A stretch of DNA of 64,000 bases from Excoecaria cochinchinensis (GCA_947683425.1 CANTUQ010000109.1:1766501-1830500); one strand, 5' to 3'; shown: positions 12,730 to 25,312, numbered from the stretch's first letter. The notes: a model not told the origin generated them from the sequence alone. Numbers and translations are program-made.

Positions 12730-13035
12730 TTTCATCCGTTTCATAATATCTATCACTTTTTTTGTTTTCGCTAGAATTAATGAATATTAATTAGATCCAA
12801 AATTTAGAATTAAATATAGTAGAGAATGACTAAATTATTTTTATTTTTATTACTTTTAAAATTGTGCCTTAAATCTAATTGGTTGAATAATATTAAAATA
12901 AAATTAAATATGGAATTAATATTATATTGAAAATTGAAAAAAGAAAATTAATGTTGTATTGAAGGTTTAAAAAAGACATATAAAATAAAATATGAAATTC
13001 TCTAAAAAACGACAGGTATTGTGGAACGGATGGAG
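12730..13035. mobile_element. Stowaway (Tc1/mariner) MITE
   Basis: A 306-bp AT-rich element flanked by TA on both sides (12728-12729 and 13036-13037). The left end reads TTTCATCCGTTTCATAATA and the right end, on the minus strand, CTCCATCCGTTCCACAATA, matching the canonical Stowaway terminus. It has no coding capacity and would have been moved by a mariner-like transposase in trans. Confidence 0.75.
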
Positions 13036-13623
13036 TATCTATTTTAATTATATTATTTAATTTCAATAATTTTTAGTTGTTATATTTTATTTCAAACTTT
13101 CTATGACTTTATGTTTATTTCATTAATAAATAAAAGGAAAAATAAATGTATGTCATATTATTATTAAATTCATGTTATTTATAAATAATTACTTATGAGT
13201 ACTATTATTTTTTCAATTTGATTTTAATTCGATGTCTTGATTTTATTTGAGTACCTTAATTATTAGGAAAATTATGGTGTGCGCAAAGCAAATATACCTT
13301 GTTCTTTTCTGTTGCTCAAGCTCAGTCTTTGGTGCGATGTAAAAAAAATCAAGTAATATATAATTATGGAAAGGAATGTAGAAATTATGTAGTTTATCAG
13401 TTTAATTTGGTTGAAATAAACTTTACGTAAGATGGTTCTTAAATTTGGACCTTCCTCATTAATCTGAATGCAAACACTATACTCCTAAAACCGAATTTGC
13501 CTTCTCGATATAATGATTAGAGTATTGGATGCTTCTTATTTAATATGGTTGGTAACTAATAATATGTTCGCAAAAATCTCCATTCAGAACTTAAATATTT
13601 GTAAAAAAAAAATATCAACGAAA

Positions 13624-14076
13624 TTCGACTGTCAAGGCAGATGATATAAATAGAATATCAGTAGAATAATAAGAAAAACTTAAAAAAATAATGAAGCCTT
13701 TAGTGCACTATAATGGCCATATGAATATGACTAACTGTGGGCTCTGATAATTGTTTGTAATATCCATTAGTTATAAATTGCTTTATCTCTGTGTAACTGC
13801 TGATTCTAAACTTATAGAATTAGATTTAATTAGTTTAGTTATCAATAACTTATTTATAAAATTCAATAAGTACATGTGGAGTTTCGACAATCAAATTAGA
13901 TGATGTGAATAGAATATCAGTAAAAGAATACGTAAAACTGAAAAGAAAAAAGAATTTTTATTGGTTTGTGTTTGCCATTGGTTAATACGACGCCTTTAAT
14001 GCACTATAATGTCCGTATGACTAATTAAAGGCTCTAATAGTTGTTTGTAATGCTCATAAGTTATAGGAGTAAATTA
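13624..14076. repeat. Diverged tandem duplication of unknown sequence
   Basis: Two related blocks, 13624-13780 and 13882-14076, share a series of phrases in the same order: a TTCGAC start, ATAGAATATCAGTA, TGCACTATAATG, and GCTCTGATAATTGTTTGTAAT (with substitutions in the second copy). They are offset by about 258 bp. The rest of 13038-14755 shows nothing recognisable. Confidence 0.65.
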
Positions 14077-14755
14077 CTTGGCATAAAATTCAATGACTTG
14101 TCATCAAATTCAAGTGGCATTTAATATAAGGAAAAACGTGGAATAGTTGGAAAATTTTATACATATGAACGGATGCTTGTGTTGTGGTGAAAATAAAACA
14201 ACATTAAAAATATTAAGGGAATTTGGAATAAAAAAAACTAGGAATATGTAATAAAAGTGCCTTTTATGATGGTGGTATAATTGATAAAAAGTTGCTTGTT
14301 GTAGTACATCAATATTATTATATATAATTCCCTGACTTTTAGTGCAAAATGCAATTGGTTATATAATATGGTTTTTAATTATAAATGTGCCCTAGAATCT
14401 CTACTTATGTCCCTAACTAAGTCCCTAATCCCTAGCTTTATATTAAATATATACAATTTTTGAGGTCCAAGGGGGGTGAAGAAGCCAATACTTGTTCCCC
14501 ACAACAAAAATAAAATGATGGAAAAAACTTTTTTAGAACTCTGAAAAGTATTTTACTAAATTAAAATGTAAGTATTAAAATAAATAAATAATTAATTTAT
14601 GTGCATTGTTTAAAGTTTCTGAAATCATGCATGCATCTCCTGGTTTAGTGATCAATAATCAATACAAACATGGAATTCCAATATTTTTTTTTTGAGATCA
14701 CTGTTTGGAAGTTTTAAAAAGGAAAAAGATGCATTTTTACTTTTATTATTTTTTT

Positions 14756-15185
14756 AAATGGGCAAATAAATTTGTTTTCAACGTTTGAAAAATGGAAGAA
14801 ATTTGCTCCTACCGTCAATTGCCGGCAAACTTGACTATCTAGACGTTAGTTGACTGCTGACGTAGATCGACTTGAACACGTATCACGCATGGATAATCAG
14901 TCAAAAGTGTATTTTTGCGCCTAACGTTTTTCCAAATGGACAATTTTGCTCTAATATTTATAAAATACGAGATTTTTGCCTTCAACGTTACTTTTTACTG
15001 CTCAATACATGCACGACATGTGTCATATTTCATGTACGTTAGCGATCAACTAACTGTTAAATAATCAAACATAATAAAAAGTAACGGTGAGGACAAAAAT
15101 CTCACATTTTACAAAAATCTCACATTTTACAAACGTTAGGTATAAATTTGTAAAAAAAAAAAGTTAATAACAAATTTGTCCATTT
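14756..15185. mobile_element. MITE-like element with inverted termini
   Basis: The left end AAATGGGCAAATAAATTTG pairs with the right end, which on the minus strand reads AAATGGACAAATTTG. The interior repeats phrases about not exceeding 30 bp, including a direct doubling of AAAAATCTCACATTTTAC around 15093-15130, and contains no gene. The superfamily and a target duplication could not be settled; the termini may extend further out. Confidence 0.5.
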
Positions 15186-15278
15186 GGAAATCTTTAAAAA
15201 ATAAGATAAGATGAGAAAATGTGTTTATTTTTATTATATTTAAAAGTAAGGGCTAATAAGCAATGGTTGAATAGTATA

Positions 15279-15650
15279 CACTACAACAAAATGAGGATTT
15301 CGCGATGCAATTTTAGCGACGGAAAAAATTCCATTGCTAATTTGCGACGAAAAATGAATTCCGTCGCTGAATTATGTTTCTGTCACTAATTAGCGACGGT
15401 TTGCAAAATTCATCGCAAAAAATGGCGAGAGTAATTTCCCTCCAATTTTAACGACCGAAATAGCGACGGATATTAATATCCGTAGCTAAAATTTGCGACA
15501 TGAATTTAAATTCTTTTGCTAAAATTATTTAAAATATTTAATTTATATTATTAGCGAATGAGTTTAGTTGCCGTAGCTAAAATTATTTAAAAATAATAAT
15601 TTAAATTATTGGTGACGGAATTTCAATTTCCTTCGCTAAATTTATCGAAG
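15279..15650 (+). mobile_element. Solo terminus of a CACTA (En/Spm-type) transposon
   Basis: The segment opens CACTACAACAAAATGAGG, the standard plant CACTA terminus, and continues with subterminal repeats of TTAGCGACGG and its complement (CCGTCGCTGAATT and similar) in both orientations. Such repeats are transposase-binding arrays in this superfamily. No inverted partner ending TTGTAGTG is present nearby, so only one end remains. It lies just beyond the 3' end of the ankyrin gene. Confidence 0.7.
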
Positions 15651-15912
15651 AATATAGAAAAACAAGTAACTGAAATTTCAGACGTGTGAAGAATATAGAA
15701 AAGAAATTCTACTTCACATATGGGAGAATCTATAGGCAAATTGAGAGGTTACAAGAAAAATATATTGTTCAGAATGAGAAACTGGATTCTAATTCTAACT
15801 CTGTCTTTATCATACAACTGTTATGTCAAAAACTAAAGTCCTCAACTTTACAATACAAAGAAGAGCCCCATCAACTCATATTTTAAAAGATTCAAGAGTC
15901 AGAATCTTTTCC

Positions 15913-15918
15913 TTTATT
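15913..15918 (-). terminator. Candidate poly(A) signal of the ankyrin gene
   Basis: AATAAA on the minus strand about 260 bp past the stop codon at 16177. The stretch 15686-16176 is plausibly the 3' UTR. Confidence 0.35.
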
Positions 15919-16176
15919 TCCTCCATTGGCATCACTAATTTAGTACAAGATGCTTCTCTTGAGAAAATTCTTCACATAAAATCAACAGACCCAGAAAAAG
16001 ATTTCTCTTTCCTCTTCTTTGACGTCCTACAGCAATGACCATTTAATAATTTCAACCTGGATGACTGAAAGCTCAGCATCAAGGACGTCCACTATAGCAA
16101 TTATTGAAAGTAATCAATTACGAGCAACGCATTACCTGTATGAGTCCATGCTGATGTGCATCAAAGAATGTCTATA

Positions 16177-19100
16177 TTAGGAGACCTGAACACCAGCGAG
16201 TTCCAGTTGTGTAACCACTGCATTAATGGCATCGATAACATCCATTTTTCCTTGACTAACAGCTTCATCTACTGGAGTCCGCTCATGGCTGGAAAACATT
16301 CAGTTGAAATACTTGAGCGCAAGGATAATGCTTTTACTTTGTTTTGATAACTGTGCAGGTGTTCTCGACCCATGTATATGTGCGTGTACAAATGTGCCAT
16401 GGTGAGAGAGAGGGAGAGAGAATATACCAGTTTAGAATACTCAAACTTGCTCCAGCAAGAATCAATTTCTTCACTACCTGTGAGATCAGCTTTTATCTAA
16501 CAATTTGAGAAAACAAAATCATCGTAATTATGGTGCAAAGGGACTATGAACATCACCTCAATGTGACCATTAAGGCAAGCCCAATGCAGAGGTGCATTCT
16601 TCTCCTCATTAGTAGCATTGAGATCCTGCAGAACAAAAATTCCAAAAAGAAAAAGTTTCAAAAATATTTACAAGGAGGATTCAATGTGGTGCCAAAGGAG
16701 ATGATACAAAACAAAAATAGACATAGAAATACAGCAGTTTTAAACAAGAAAGAAAAAAGACAAAATGGCACATGTGTAATCATAACCATAATCATTGTTT
16801 TCCATAACCAATGTCGCTTGGACATGAGTACAGATTTTGAGTGCATATGTGTTTCCGATGAAGGATTATTCCTTGCATTTGGAGGATCACACTCAAGTAA
16901 AATTACCTATTTAAGAATTCAATGTACATTAAAGGTGGGTACTTAATATGCAGTCAGTGTATAAATTTTGAATGCATATCTGTCTTCAACATCAGATTGT
17001 TACTTGCCTTTGGAGAATCATGCCCAAAATTATATATTTAAGAATTCCATGTGCATTTTAGGTGGTCACCTGGAAGAATATGTACAGGTGTGACACTGTT
17101 TCAATATCTATCCTCGTTAAGAATGCAATAATGGCCCTAAACACATAGAGACAAATTTTCCAATTGCAAGCTAACAATACGAAAACCTATCACATTAAAC
17201 ATGCTTTGAAAGACAAAAAGATAGAGGCAGCTAATCGCATGTCTACCTCTGTGATTGTCATGGCCACACTGGCTAACCATCTATTTGATTTAGGTGTGAA
17301 TTTTATCTTAAACCAGATATAAGTTTGCTTTAGAGTTTAGACACCGTCAATGAACCTGTTAAACGATCTATAAGCACCCCCATTTCCAAGTTTTATGAAC
17401 TACTACAATGCTAACTGTTTTGTTAGCAAATAAGCACTAACAAATCCCTACGTGACAGCAATTATTGGCTGATATTTAAAAGAAAATTACAATATGCATT
17501 GAAAAGGGAAAAATTGAAGACTTATTTAAATGAAAACGTTATTTTCTAAAACAATTTACATTCCGAGGAAAAAAAAAACTATTAAAGACTGCATAAATAG
17601 TAATAATACAAATAAAAGGGTGGATATTGAGGAAATACCCTAAACTTTCTATGATAATAATATATGGAACATTTATTTCTAACAGTATGATTTTTGATTT
17701 ATAAATTGATTATAGCCATACAATTAAATTGATCATATTGTAGTTCTAAAACACTAACATGATTATTAATCACACTAGTGTGATTGATGGGTTATTAAAT
17801 AATCACATTGTAATTCAATATAACTAACCTAATACAATTACATGGAAAAAAAGAGGTGTGAATGGAAGCCTTACCACTCCTTGGCTAATAAGATATTCTG
17901 CAATGTCAAGATGCCCATTAGCTGCAGCCATATGAAGTGCTGCAATTTTAGCAGAAGAATAAAGTCAATACGTTCACAAATTTAAAATTCAAGACAACAG
18001 CAAAATCATGTCTCAACACATATGAAAATTATTGATCCTCCTCACTAGACAATTCCACTTCTTTTTCATAAATCGTAATAGCAACTGGAAAAGGAATTCC
18101 AAGCAAGGTATTAGATGACAACCAATATTATACGTAATGTGTTTTTGAGCCTCCCACAACCTTAACAGGCATGAAAATGTTGCCATTAACTGCAACAGGC
18201 TGCAACTTTTCTCATTCAAACCCATTGCTCTCTTTGGTTTTTCAGCCTAGAAAAGCTATAGAACAAATAACATTACTTAAAATATTCATCCTTCATTCTA
18301 CATAGGAAAGAACCAAAAAGTTAGGTGTGAACAGTATGTGTAGCCAAAGTTTCTCAACCATGCATCAGAAAGTATAACAATTCTATACATCTCATAAATC
18401 TCTACTCAAACTCCCATTGACGGCATGCCTAGGGTAACAATTACATCAAACAATGACAAAAAGACAGTTGAAAAATTATTCTATATCACCATTCAGAGGA
18501 ACATTTTATTATTGATTCATGTTCACCTAAAGTTAAGTCCCATCAGAGAGTTACCCCTAACACAAAGTGCAGTAATGAAAGAATTTAGTCTACGATATAT
18601 ATATATATATATATAAATTATTCTATATCACCATTCAGAGGAACATTTTATTATTGATTCATGTTCACCTAAAGTTAAGTCCCATCAGAGTGTTACCCCT
18701 AACACAAAGTGCAGTAATGAAAGAATTTGGTCTACGATTATATATATATATGAAAACTAGCCCAATCCATTGAAGACTTTAATATGGTCCAAACCCTAAA
18801 TGATTTTTTTTTTTTTAAAAAAAATTATGAATTTTAAAACAAGGATAAAAGGATAATAATTATTAATTTAGTTAAATAAGGATAATACAAGATAATGACC
18901 ACAAAAACACTTAAGATGTCCCAAGTAAGCATTGGATATAATCTAGACTACGATTTCAAATTTCTCAAGTACTTAAACTTGCTTTATACTGTCCACAACA
19001 CACTACACTATTATACCCATTGCCTACAGCATGAATCTGTTATATTCCAGAAAAAAAAAATCACTATACTTGAAAATCGTGGAAAGAACGTGACTTTAAT

Positions 19101-19996
19101 TGCAGAAATTTAGTATCTGCATTAAGTAATGAACCTGCAGGTGATATTCTCCACACACACACATATAAACACGAAGAGTCCCATTCCACAATATATTGAA
19201 CAAATCAACGTAGCAATGTTAACATTGAGGAAGTTCATAAAAAACGCGATAGTCATAAGACAAACAACAATTTAACAACATATATTAAGAGTATAAGTAG
19301 ATTTTATCTTTCAAAATTTATAATACTGCTTGGTTCATGGATAGAGAAACCGACCATATAAATCAATATTATGCTTTAGGACAGATATCTATTGGTATCA
19401 TGCATGAAAGTCATCTCAAGCACTTCCTTATTTCTATCTTGATTAGAGAAATCAAGTAAGATACAATCTAGTTTAAGCCCATTAAAGTCTCACTCAAAAT
19501 TCAAAAACATATTTGATCCTCTCATATTACATTTTCTACAATATACAAGCACCATTAAAAACCACATCCAACTCTTTAGTCCAAGCACAAACTGTCTAGG
19601 CATTAAGTCTATTAGTCATGCTTTTATTTGTTTAACCATTATTCAATCAATATTTTCAGTGTATGTTAGCTTATGGCTCACAAAAAGCTTTATCCACAGC
19701 ACAATTTAAGTACAAATCAAAATGAGAAGCCATGAAATTGACAATTACCAGTTCGGCCCATAGAGTCCTTAGAATCAAGAGAAATCCCAGAAGATGCTAA
19801 GCTTCTAATATCATCAATATCATCATATCTAGCAGCCTGTTAACACCAAAATTGGAATTTTAATGAAACCCATCAGACCAAAAACAAAAAAGAAGAGAAT
19901 GAACGAAAAGAGAGAAACCTCAAGCAAAGCATCGACGCTCTCGGAGCTCGTTTCCTGCTGGGCATGTTGGTCTGATTGATTTGCCTCCTCACCCAT
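16177..19996 (-). CDS. Small ankyrin-repeat protein, Yar1-like
   Basis: Six minus-strand exons: 19996-19919, 19836-19749, 17939-17875, 16625-16557, 16477-16428 and 16288-16177. All junctions are GT-AG and the phases agree, giving 462 nt and 153 residues. The N-terminus is acidic and Ser/Gln-rich (MGEEANQSDQ). Ankyrin repeats follow: a degenerate AARYDDIDDIRSLASSG, a full ALHMAAANGHLDIAEYLIS, a full APLHWACLNGHIEVVKKLI, and a C-terminal HERTPVDEAVSQGKMDVI. The paired ALHMAAANGH and LHWACLNG motifs closely resemble yeast Yar1, the chaperone of ribosomal protein uS3 in ribosome assembly; that role is an inference, and the protein lacks Yar1's acidic tail. The second intron is about 1.8 kb and contains a tandem duplication. 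Confidence 0.93.
18473..18752. repeat. 142-bp tandem duplication inside an intron
   Basis: Copy 1 (18473-18614) and copy 2 (18615-18752) are nearly identical, with two substitutions seen (GAGAG/GAGTG and TTTAG/TTTGG). Each ends in a TA microsatellite. Slippage or unequal exchange at the TA runs is the likely cause. Confidence 0.9.
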
Positions 19997-20125
19997 TAGT
20001 TTCTTGCAATTGTAAAGGCTACAAGACGGTGCTAATAAGCCTCGAGAGTAGGAGCCCCTACCTGGGTCTTGACTCGCCGGTCGGTTGATTGACGAGAACG
20101 CGGCGGACGGTGAGGGTTTAATGGG
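19997..20125 (-). promoter_or_regulatory. 5' leader and proximal promoter of the ankyrin gene
   Basis: A locally GC-richer block directly upstream of the ATG. On the minus strand it contains TTAAACCCTCACC (about 20109-20121), one base short of a telo-box (AAACCCTAA), an element enriched in plant translation and ribosome-biogenesis genes. No TATA box was identified. Confidence 0.35.
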
Positions 20126-21183
20126 TGGCTGGGCTTTTCGTTTTACGTTTTAAGTTTAACCGAGTTTTATGGATTGGGCTTTCTTTCTCTGATCTTTATA
20201 ATATGTGGGCTTTCCTTTTATTTGTTCTGATGGGCTTAGTGTGCTGGAAATTACTCAAAATACGTTTTTTTTTTCCGTTTTCCTTTTTAAAAACTTATTG
20301 TAATTAAATTTCAAGTATATAGTAATTCGTTATGTGCACGCATGTAATACGCACATAGTAGAATCGTTAGATTGTGCCCTCTTTGGTGATTAGATGACTC
20401 AAATGCGTGTACAACTTATGTGTGCACACCAAATTACATCCCTAAATATATGTGAAAGCTATTTATTAATATAAGAATAAAATTATTCATTACTTTTATA
20501 GATAAAAGCATTATATTTAAATAAATGAAATTTTCAAATTTATACATATTTTTAGGTGAAAGATTAATACATATTTTTATTATAATAGTTTGTAAAGTTA
20601 TAACAAATTTATATTATATGCATTTATAAAAAATTTATATGCATTTATATGCATTTATATTTATTGATTAACATATTTTTCCTATATTAATTATTTGAAC
20701 AATTTTTAAATTTTTATATTATACTATTATTTATTAATTTGATAAAAAATATTCTTAAATTAAAAATTATACCCATTTTGGCAATTATATAATTAAACAA
20801 TAACAACTCTATATAATTTTATCAAACACTTAAATATTTATTATCAATCAGTTACCAGTAATATGTATCAGTTATCGACAGCCGATATTAGCTACCACCT
20901 GTGTTGATCAGTTAAACCAAACCTGGCCTAAAAAAATTTATTCACCAAATATTAGACGTATTTTATTTTAGTATATAAATTCCAAATAAATGTTACTAGT
21001 AGGAAAAAAAATAGTTAATTACATCCTGAATTTATGCATTTATAATGAAAAAGTTGTAAAATTTATAATACAAAAATACACCTATTTACCCATTTTAGCC
21101 TTTAAAGTTACTTTACTTGGAAATAGACCAAAATCCTACCGAAATATACAGTCAACTCATCAGCACACATTTTCAATATTTTT
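20126..21183. other. Intergenic, nothing recognised
   Basis: AT-rich DNA without a credible exon or terminal repeat. Short open frames have no domain character. Confidence 0.5.
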
Positions 21184-21939
21184 AAAACCGGATCGGACGT
21201 CGACTTGACCTGCTAACTGAGTCAGGAGTCAACTGATTGAATCGGGCTGATTCGAAATTTTTATTTTTTTAAAAATATAATTATTAATAAAAAATTAAAA
21301 ATATGATATATAAAAAATATATTTAAATAACTTATTAATTATCAAATATCAATATATTAATACTTTTTTATTTATTTTACTACTTTTTTTTAGCTTTTTT
21401 AGTAATAATAGTAAAAAATTAAACACAACAATTGGATTTTTTTTGTTAAATATTTGAATTTATAACAAAAATGTAATTTTGAATTTATAAATTTATAAAT
21501 TTTAATTTCAATTGTAAAATTTATTTTTATGATGTTAACTATTTTTCTGATTATCATGTTTATATTCATTTTTTTAATATTCTATTAAATTTAAATTATT
21601 TAGTTATTAAATTTCTTAAAAAATATAAAATAAAAATATAGTAAAAACAATTTCACATAATTTCAATTTTATCAAATTTAATATTAATATAAATTAATTT
21701 TATCATCAAATATAAATTTTTAATCGAACAATATTCAACAAATATTAACCCGGATTATAAAAATATATTTTATAAAAATATAATTTGGAATAAATTTGAT
21801 TTTTCCCGGTTCAACAAAAAATTTCCGGTTCAACTAGGTTTTTTTCACTGTATAATCCGATTTTATATCTATTCTGATTTTTATATTAAATCGAACCATT
21901 CGCTATCCGGTTCGCGGTTGAACCGACCGATCCGGTTTT
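21184..21939. mobile_element. Non-autonomous element with AAAACCGGATCGG termini
   Basis: AAAACCGGATCGG at 21184-21196 is matched by its exact complement at 21927-21939. The subterminal parts carry GGTTGAACCG/GTCGACTTGACC-type phrases and the middle is AT-rich and non-coding. Such ends recur in plant hAT- or Mutator-type MITEs. A clean target duplication was not found, so the superfamily is open. Confidence 0.6.
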
Positions 21940-22184
21940 CAAAACAATACACATTTCTAATTCCCCAATTCCTACATGTTTCTTTAAATTGCTTCATTTA
22001 ATTTCACAATTTTTTTTTTATAATATGCAGGGAAGATAAGCTTATGAGTTGACATAGCAATTATACATTTTGGTAAAATTGTAAGAGTTAATTTTATCCT
22101 TAATCACTTAATTTTTGTACAATTGTTGTGATCACTATTTTATAATTTGTACTAATAAAATAATTTAAATATAATTTTGTTGAG

Positions 22185-22410
22185 TTTTTTTTTGAAATGG
22201 ATGAAATTTTATAAATATTTAAAAAATTGGTAGTGCAATAAAATTATTTAAAAGTTGAAGTATTAAAAATGGGCAATGAAATTATTGATTTCTGTCAAAA
22301 AGGAACCGGGATAAGGATAAAATTTCAGTATCAAAAATCGATACACGTTATGCCAATTTGTGTCAATTCTCTGGCAAAAACCGGCACATACGGTGCAGGT
22401 TCACGGGTTT
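22185..22410 (+). mobile_element. Fragment of a MULE terminal region
   Basis: This block shares the phrase TTTTATAAATATTTAAAAAA and its order of following words with 26395-26550, and ends in an AAACCGGCAC phrase related to the MULE subterminal repeats at 28080-28380. It sits less than 200 bp upstream of the next gene's start codon. Confidence 0.5.
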
Positions 22411-22592
22411 CACTCTCTCACATTTCATTGACTTTCTCTTTTTTTCTTAATGAAATCACTGTTCTTTTATAACTGTTTAACCTCTTTCTAAGTGTAGAGT
22501 AATAGCTTTACTATTCTTGTTCATTTCTCCTTCTGTGCTACCTCTGCTCCCTTTTCTCTCTATAAAGACACAAAATTAGTGAAATAAAGAAA
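22411..22592 (+). promoter_or_regulatory. Leader and core promoter of the stress-protein-like gene
   Basis: A pyrimidine-rich leader with a TATAAAG motif at 22561, 32 bp before the ATG. That is close for a functional TATA box with any 5' UTR, so the true promoter may lie further up, in or beyond the MULE fragment. Confidence 0.3.
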
Positions 22593-23000
22593 ATGCCAAG
22601 CTCCTCCTCATTCTTGAGGCATCTAAGTGGAAGAGAAGCTTGGAGATCAAAATCAAAGAGGAGGAGTTCTTGTGATAGCACCAATAATTACAGTAGTGTT
22701 GAAGTTGGCAGTGAGTATAAGAAAATGGAAGGGCTTAGCCATCTGTATTATGGTAATAATTATGATAATGGTGGGTGTGGTGTGAGAAAGAGAGTGGCGG
22801 TTTTGGTGGACCAAAGCTCTTACTCAAAGCATGCTATGATTTGGGCTCTTACTCATGTTGCTGATAAGGTTGATTTGCTCACTTTGCTTCATATTATCCC
22901 TCCTCCTAACAAAGCAAGTGAAAGAACTTCTGGCTCTGATTCTTCTTCTTCCTATCTTGCTAACTCTCTTGGTTCTCTCTGCAAAGCTTGTAAGCCTCAG
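22593..23000 (+). CDS. Universal-stress-protein-like protein, first exon only
   Basis: The ATG at 22593 opens a 136-codon frame ending at a consensus donor (CCTCAG then GTACGTG). The N-terminus is Ser/Arg-rich (MPSSSSFLRHLSGREAW). It leads into RKRVAVLVDQSSYSKHAMIW and VADKVDLLTLLHIIPP, the first strand, helix and second strand of the USP (adenine nucleotide alpha hydrolase-like) fold, then a Ser-rich loop and SLGSLCKACKPQ. Plant relatives continue with a second half holding a V-x-G-P-K-L type segment and the GxxxxG(S) nucleotide-binding loop. That half is not found between 23001 and 28000, and everything beyond is transposon. Either the intron exceeds 41 kb or the gene has lost its 3' part. 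Read-through past 23000 ends at 23033. Confidence 0.75.
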
Positions 23001-25304
23001 GTACGTGTGTATAACGTGTTCTTCTTTGCTTAATAGTTAAAGACTGCGACTTATTTTTGTTGTTTTGATTATTGGGTTTTATGGATCAAGTTAGATAGAG
23101 CTTGCATAGTTGGATGTTGAGCTCTTTTCTGTTAGTCTCTGTTTTGTTCTTTCTTTTCTTTCTCTTTGAAGGTTTGAGAATTATTTCTGGTAAGAAATTT
23201 TAATTTGATAGATCTTTGCATTCTTTGTTTTCGTAGGGTTTGGTACATCTTGCTTGGTCTACCACTTTTCTATTGGACTGCTTTTCTGCGGGACAGTAAG
23301 AGGCAATTTGAACTTTTTTATTACATAACTCGGAATACGCATCGGAGAGTACGTTTTTTTCTTTCTTTCTTTTTTTTTTTTTCCATTTTATATACATTTT
23401 TGTCTATCTATGCTATTATGTTGCTATCATCATTATTATTTTCTGAAAATTCAACAATTTATCCAAATCCATCAAAAAAAAATTAATACAAATTCAACCC
23501 AATTAAAAAATTGATACATTTAAATTCATCCAAAATCTATCCACATAAAATACAACCCATTTGTGCCATTCTTCATAAAACCAATAAATATTTGTTCATG
23601 TGTTTTTTTTCATTATTTATGAATATTAAAAACTTTTGCTTTAATAAATAAGATGTTTTGTTTAGCCTGTCCTGCTGTATTATTATTGTGTAATGTGTAT
23701 GCATATTTTGTTGGTTAGATTTATAATGGCCGAGTTATCGGGTTAGTCGTGAATAATATTTTTCGACTGTAAATAGTGTACTGGGGACAAAAATTACACC
23801 CGAACGTAAAAAATATTTTATTTGACCATCAGAAAATACTAGTCACAAGGAATCCGAGGGTAAAATTTGAAGAAAAAATGAGTTCAAATATATCTCTAAA
23901 AGTCAAAAATAAAAAAAAAGTCTGACTCATTTTAAAGGTTATCCGGTTTAATCAAGGTTTGATTAGACCTCTAAAAATAGCAAATAACCACTAAAAATTA
24001 TGTTAATAGTATATATAGACTTATATTAATATTTAGAAATTTTTGACAGCGAAAAATTAATTTTTTTGTAGCACTGAAAATTGTCGAAACGGACTGATTT
24101 AAATGTACTAGATCGAGAAACGAACTCTGTTTGAGCTGAAATTTTGCAGGGAGACTAATTTATATATTTTAAGAATTATAAAATTAATTTTGGGAGAAAT
24201 TGAGTTTAGAAAGTGAGTGAAATAATTTCGGATTACATAATTGGCTTAAATATGGAAAAAAGGGCCACTTGATTTATGAATTATTATGTTGTTGTGCCCC
24301 TGTGTGTGACTGTGGATTGTTTGAATTGTAAAAAGGGTATGTTATATATATAAACATTATACTGCCAAAATTTTTACCAAATGAATAGTAAATTGGACAG
24401 TTATAAGTCAACCAATATCCCGATCCGTTTGGATTTTCACCGATCCATTTGGGTCAACATTTTTATAATAATTTTTTTAGTATCCCGTTATTATATCGAT
24501 AATTATTTTTCATTAAAAAAAATCAAATGGGTCGACTCAAATCCACCCAACCCATTTGTGTATTTACCTATTTATGATCCATATATTTGTGACCCATTTA
24601 TGATCCACTCATTTATGACCCAATTAATTTATGACCCAACTCAAACCTTTCAACCCACCCATTTGCCACCTCTACATGTGGTACAAATTATAGGGATATT
24701 TTTTACATAATATTTTTTTTTAAATTATTTAAAAAATAAGAGTATTTTTGAAATTATTTAGAAAATTGTAGTGTTTTGAGTTAATACTCTGCTGCGATAA
24801 TTTATTGAAGGCACAGTTTGTTGTAATTTTAGATGCAGTAAACTTTAATCTGTCTACCGAAATAGTATAAAAAACAAATTGAATGTAAATTTTAAATATT
24901 AACTTTTGTCCATGTTTACTTTTGCTTCTCTCACTTCGCACATTCGAATCCGAGCAGCCACCTTTTTATATTTTTATATTTTTTCATTATTTACATTAAT
25001 TTTCATTAATTTTCATTTTTTACATTAATTTTCATACTTTTATTTTTTTTATTTTTTACATTTATTTTTATATTTCAATTAATCTAAATTTATAACTATT
25101 CTTTTTACATTAATTTTCATACTTCAATTAATTAAAATTTTGGCTTCCTTTAAAAATATCGAATATTTGTTTTTATTATTTTTCGTTTTTACATTAATTT
25201 TCATATTTCAATTAATTAAAATGAAGTCTTGGCTTCTAGTGGTCCACCGGTAATTGGTTAAATAAGATTTTAGAGATATTTAAGTTTAACATCTATATTA
25301 AACA
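23001..25304. other. Presumed intron or downstream DNA of the stress-protein gene
   Basis: No second exon was found. The part 24530-24695 holds several ACCCATTTATGATCC/GACCCATTTATG-type phrases ending ACCCATTTGCCACCTCTA, which looks like one end of a hAT-like element common in plants; no matching left end is visible. Around 24960-25220 TTACATTAATTTTCAT recurs at least five times as a degenerate direct repeat. Confidence 0.45.
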
Positions 25305-25312
25305 GTGAAAAG

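Noticed and set aside
15686..16038. Two overlapping plus-strand frames
   Set aside because: They lie over the 3' UTR of the minus-strand ankyrin gene and show no domain character.
24381..24710. 109-codon frame rich in ASP/PRO/TYR repeats
   Set aside because: Produced by repeated ACCCATTTATGATCC phrases of a transposon-like end, not by a coding sequence.
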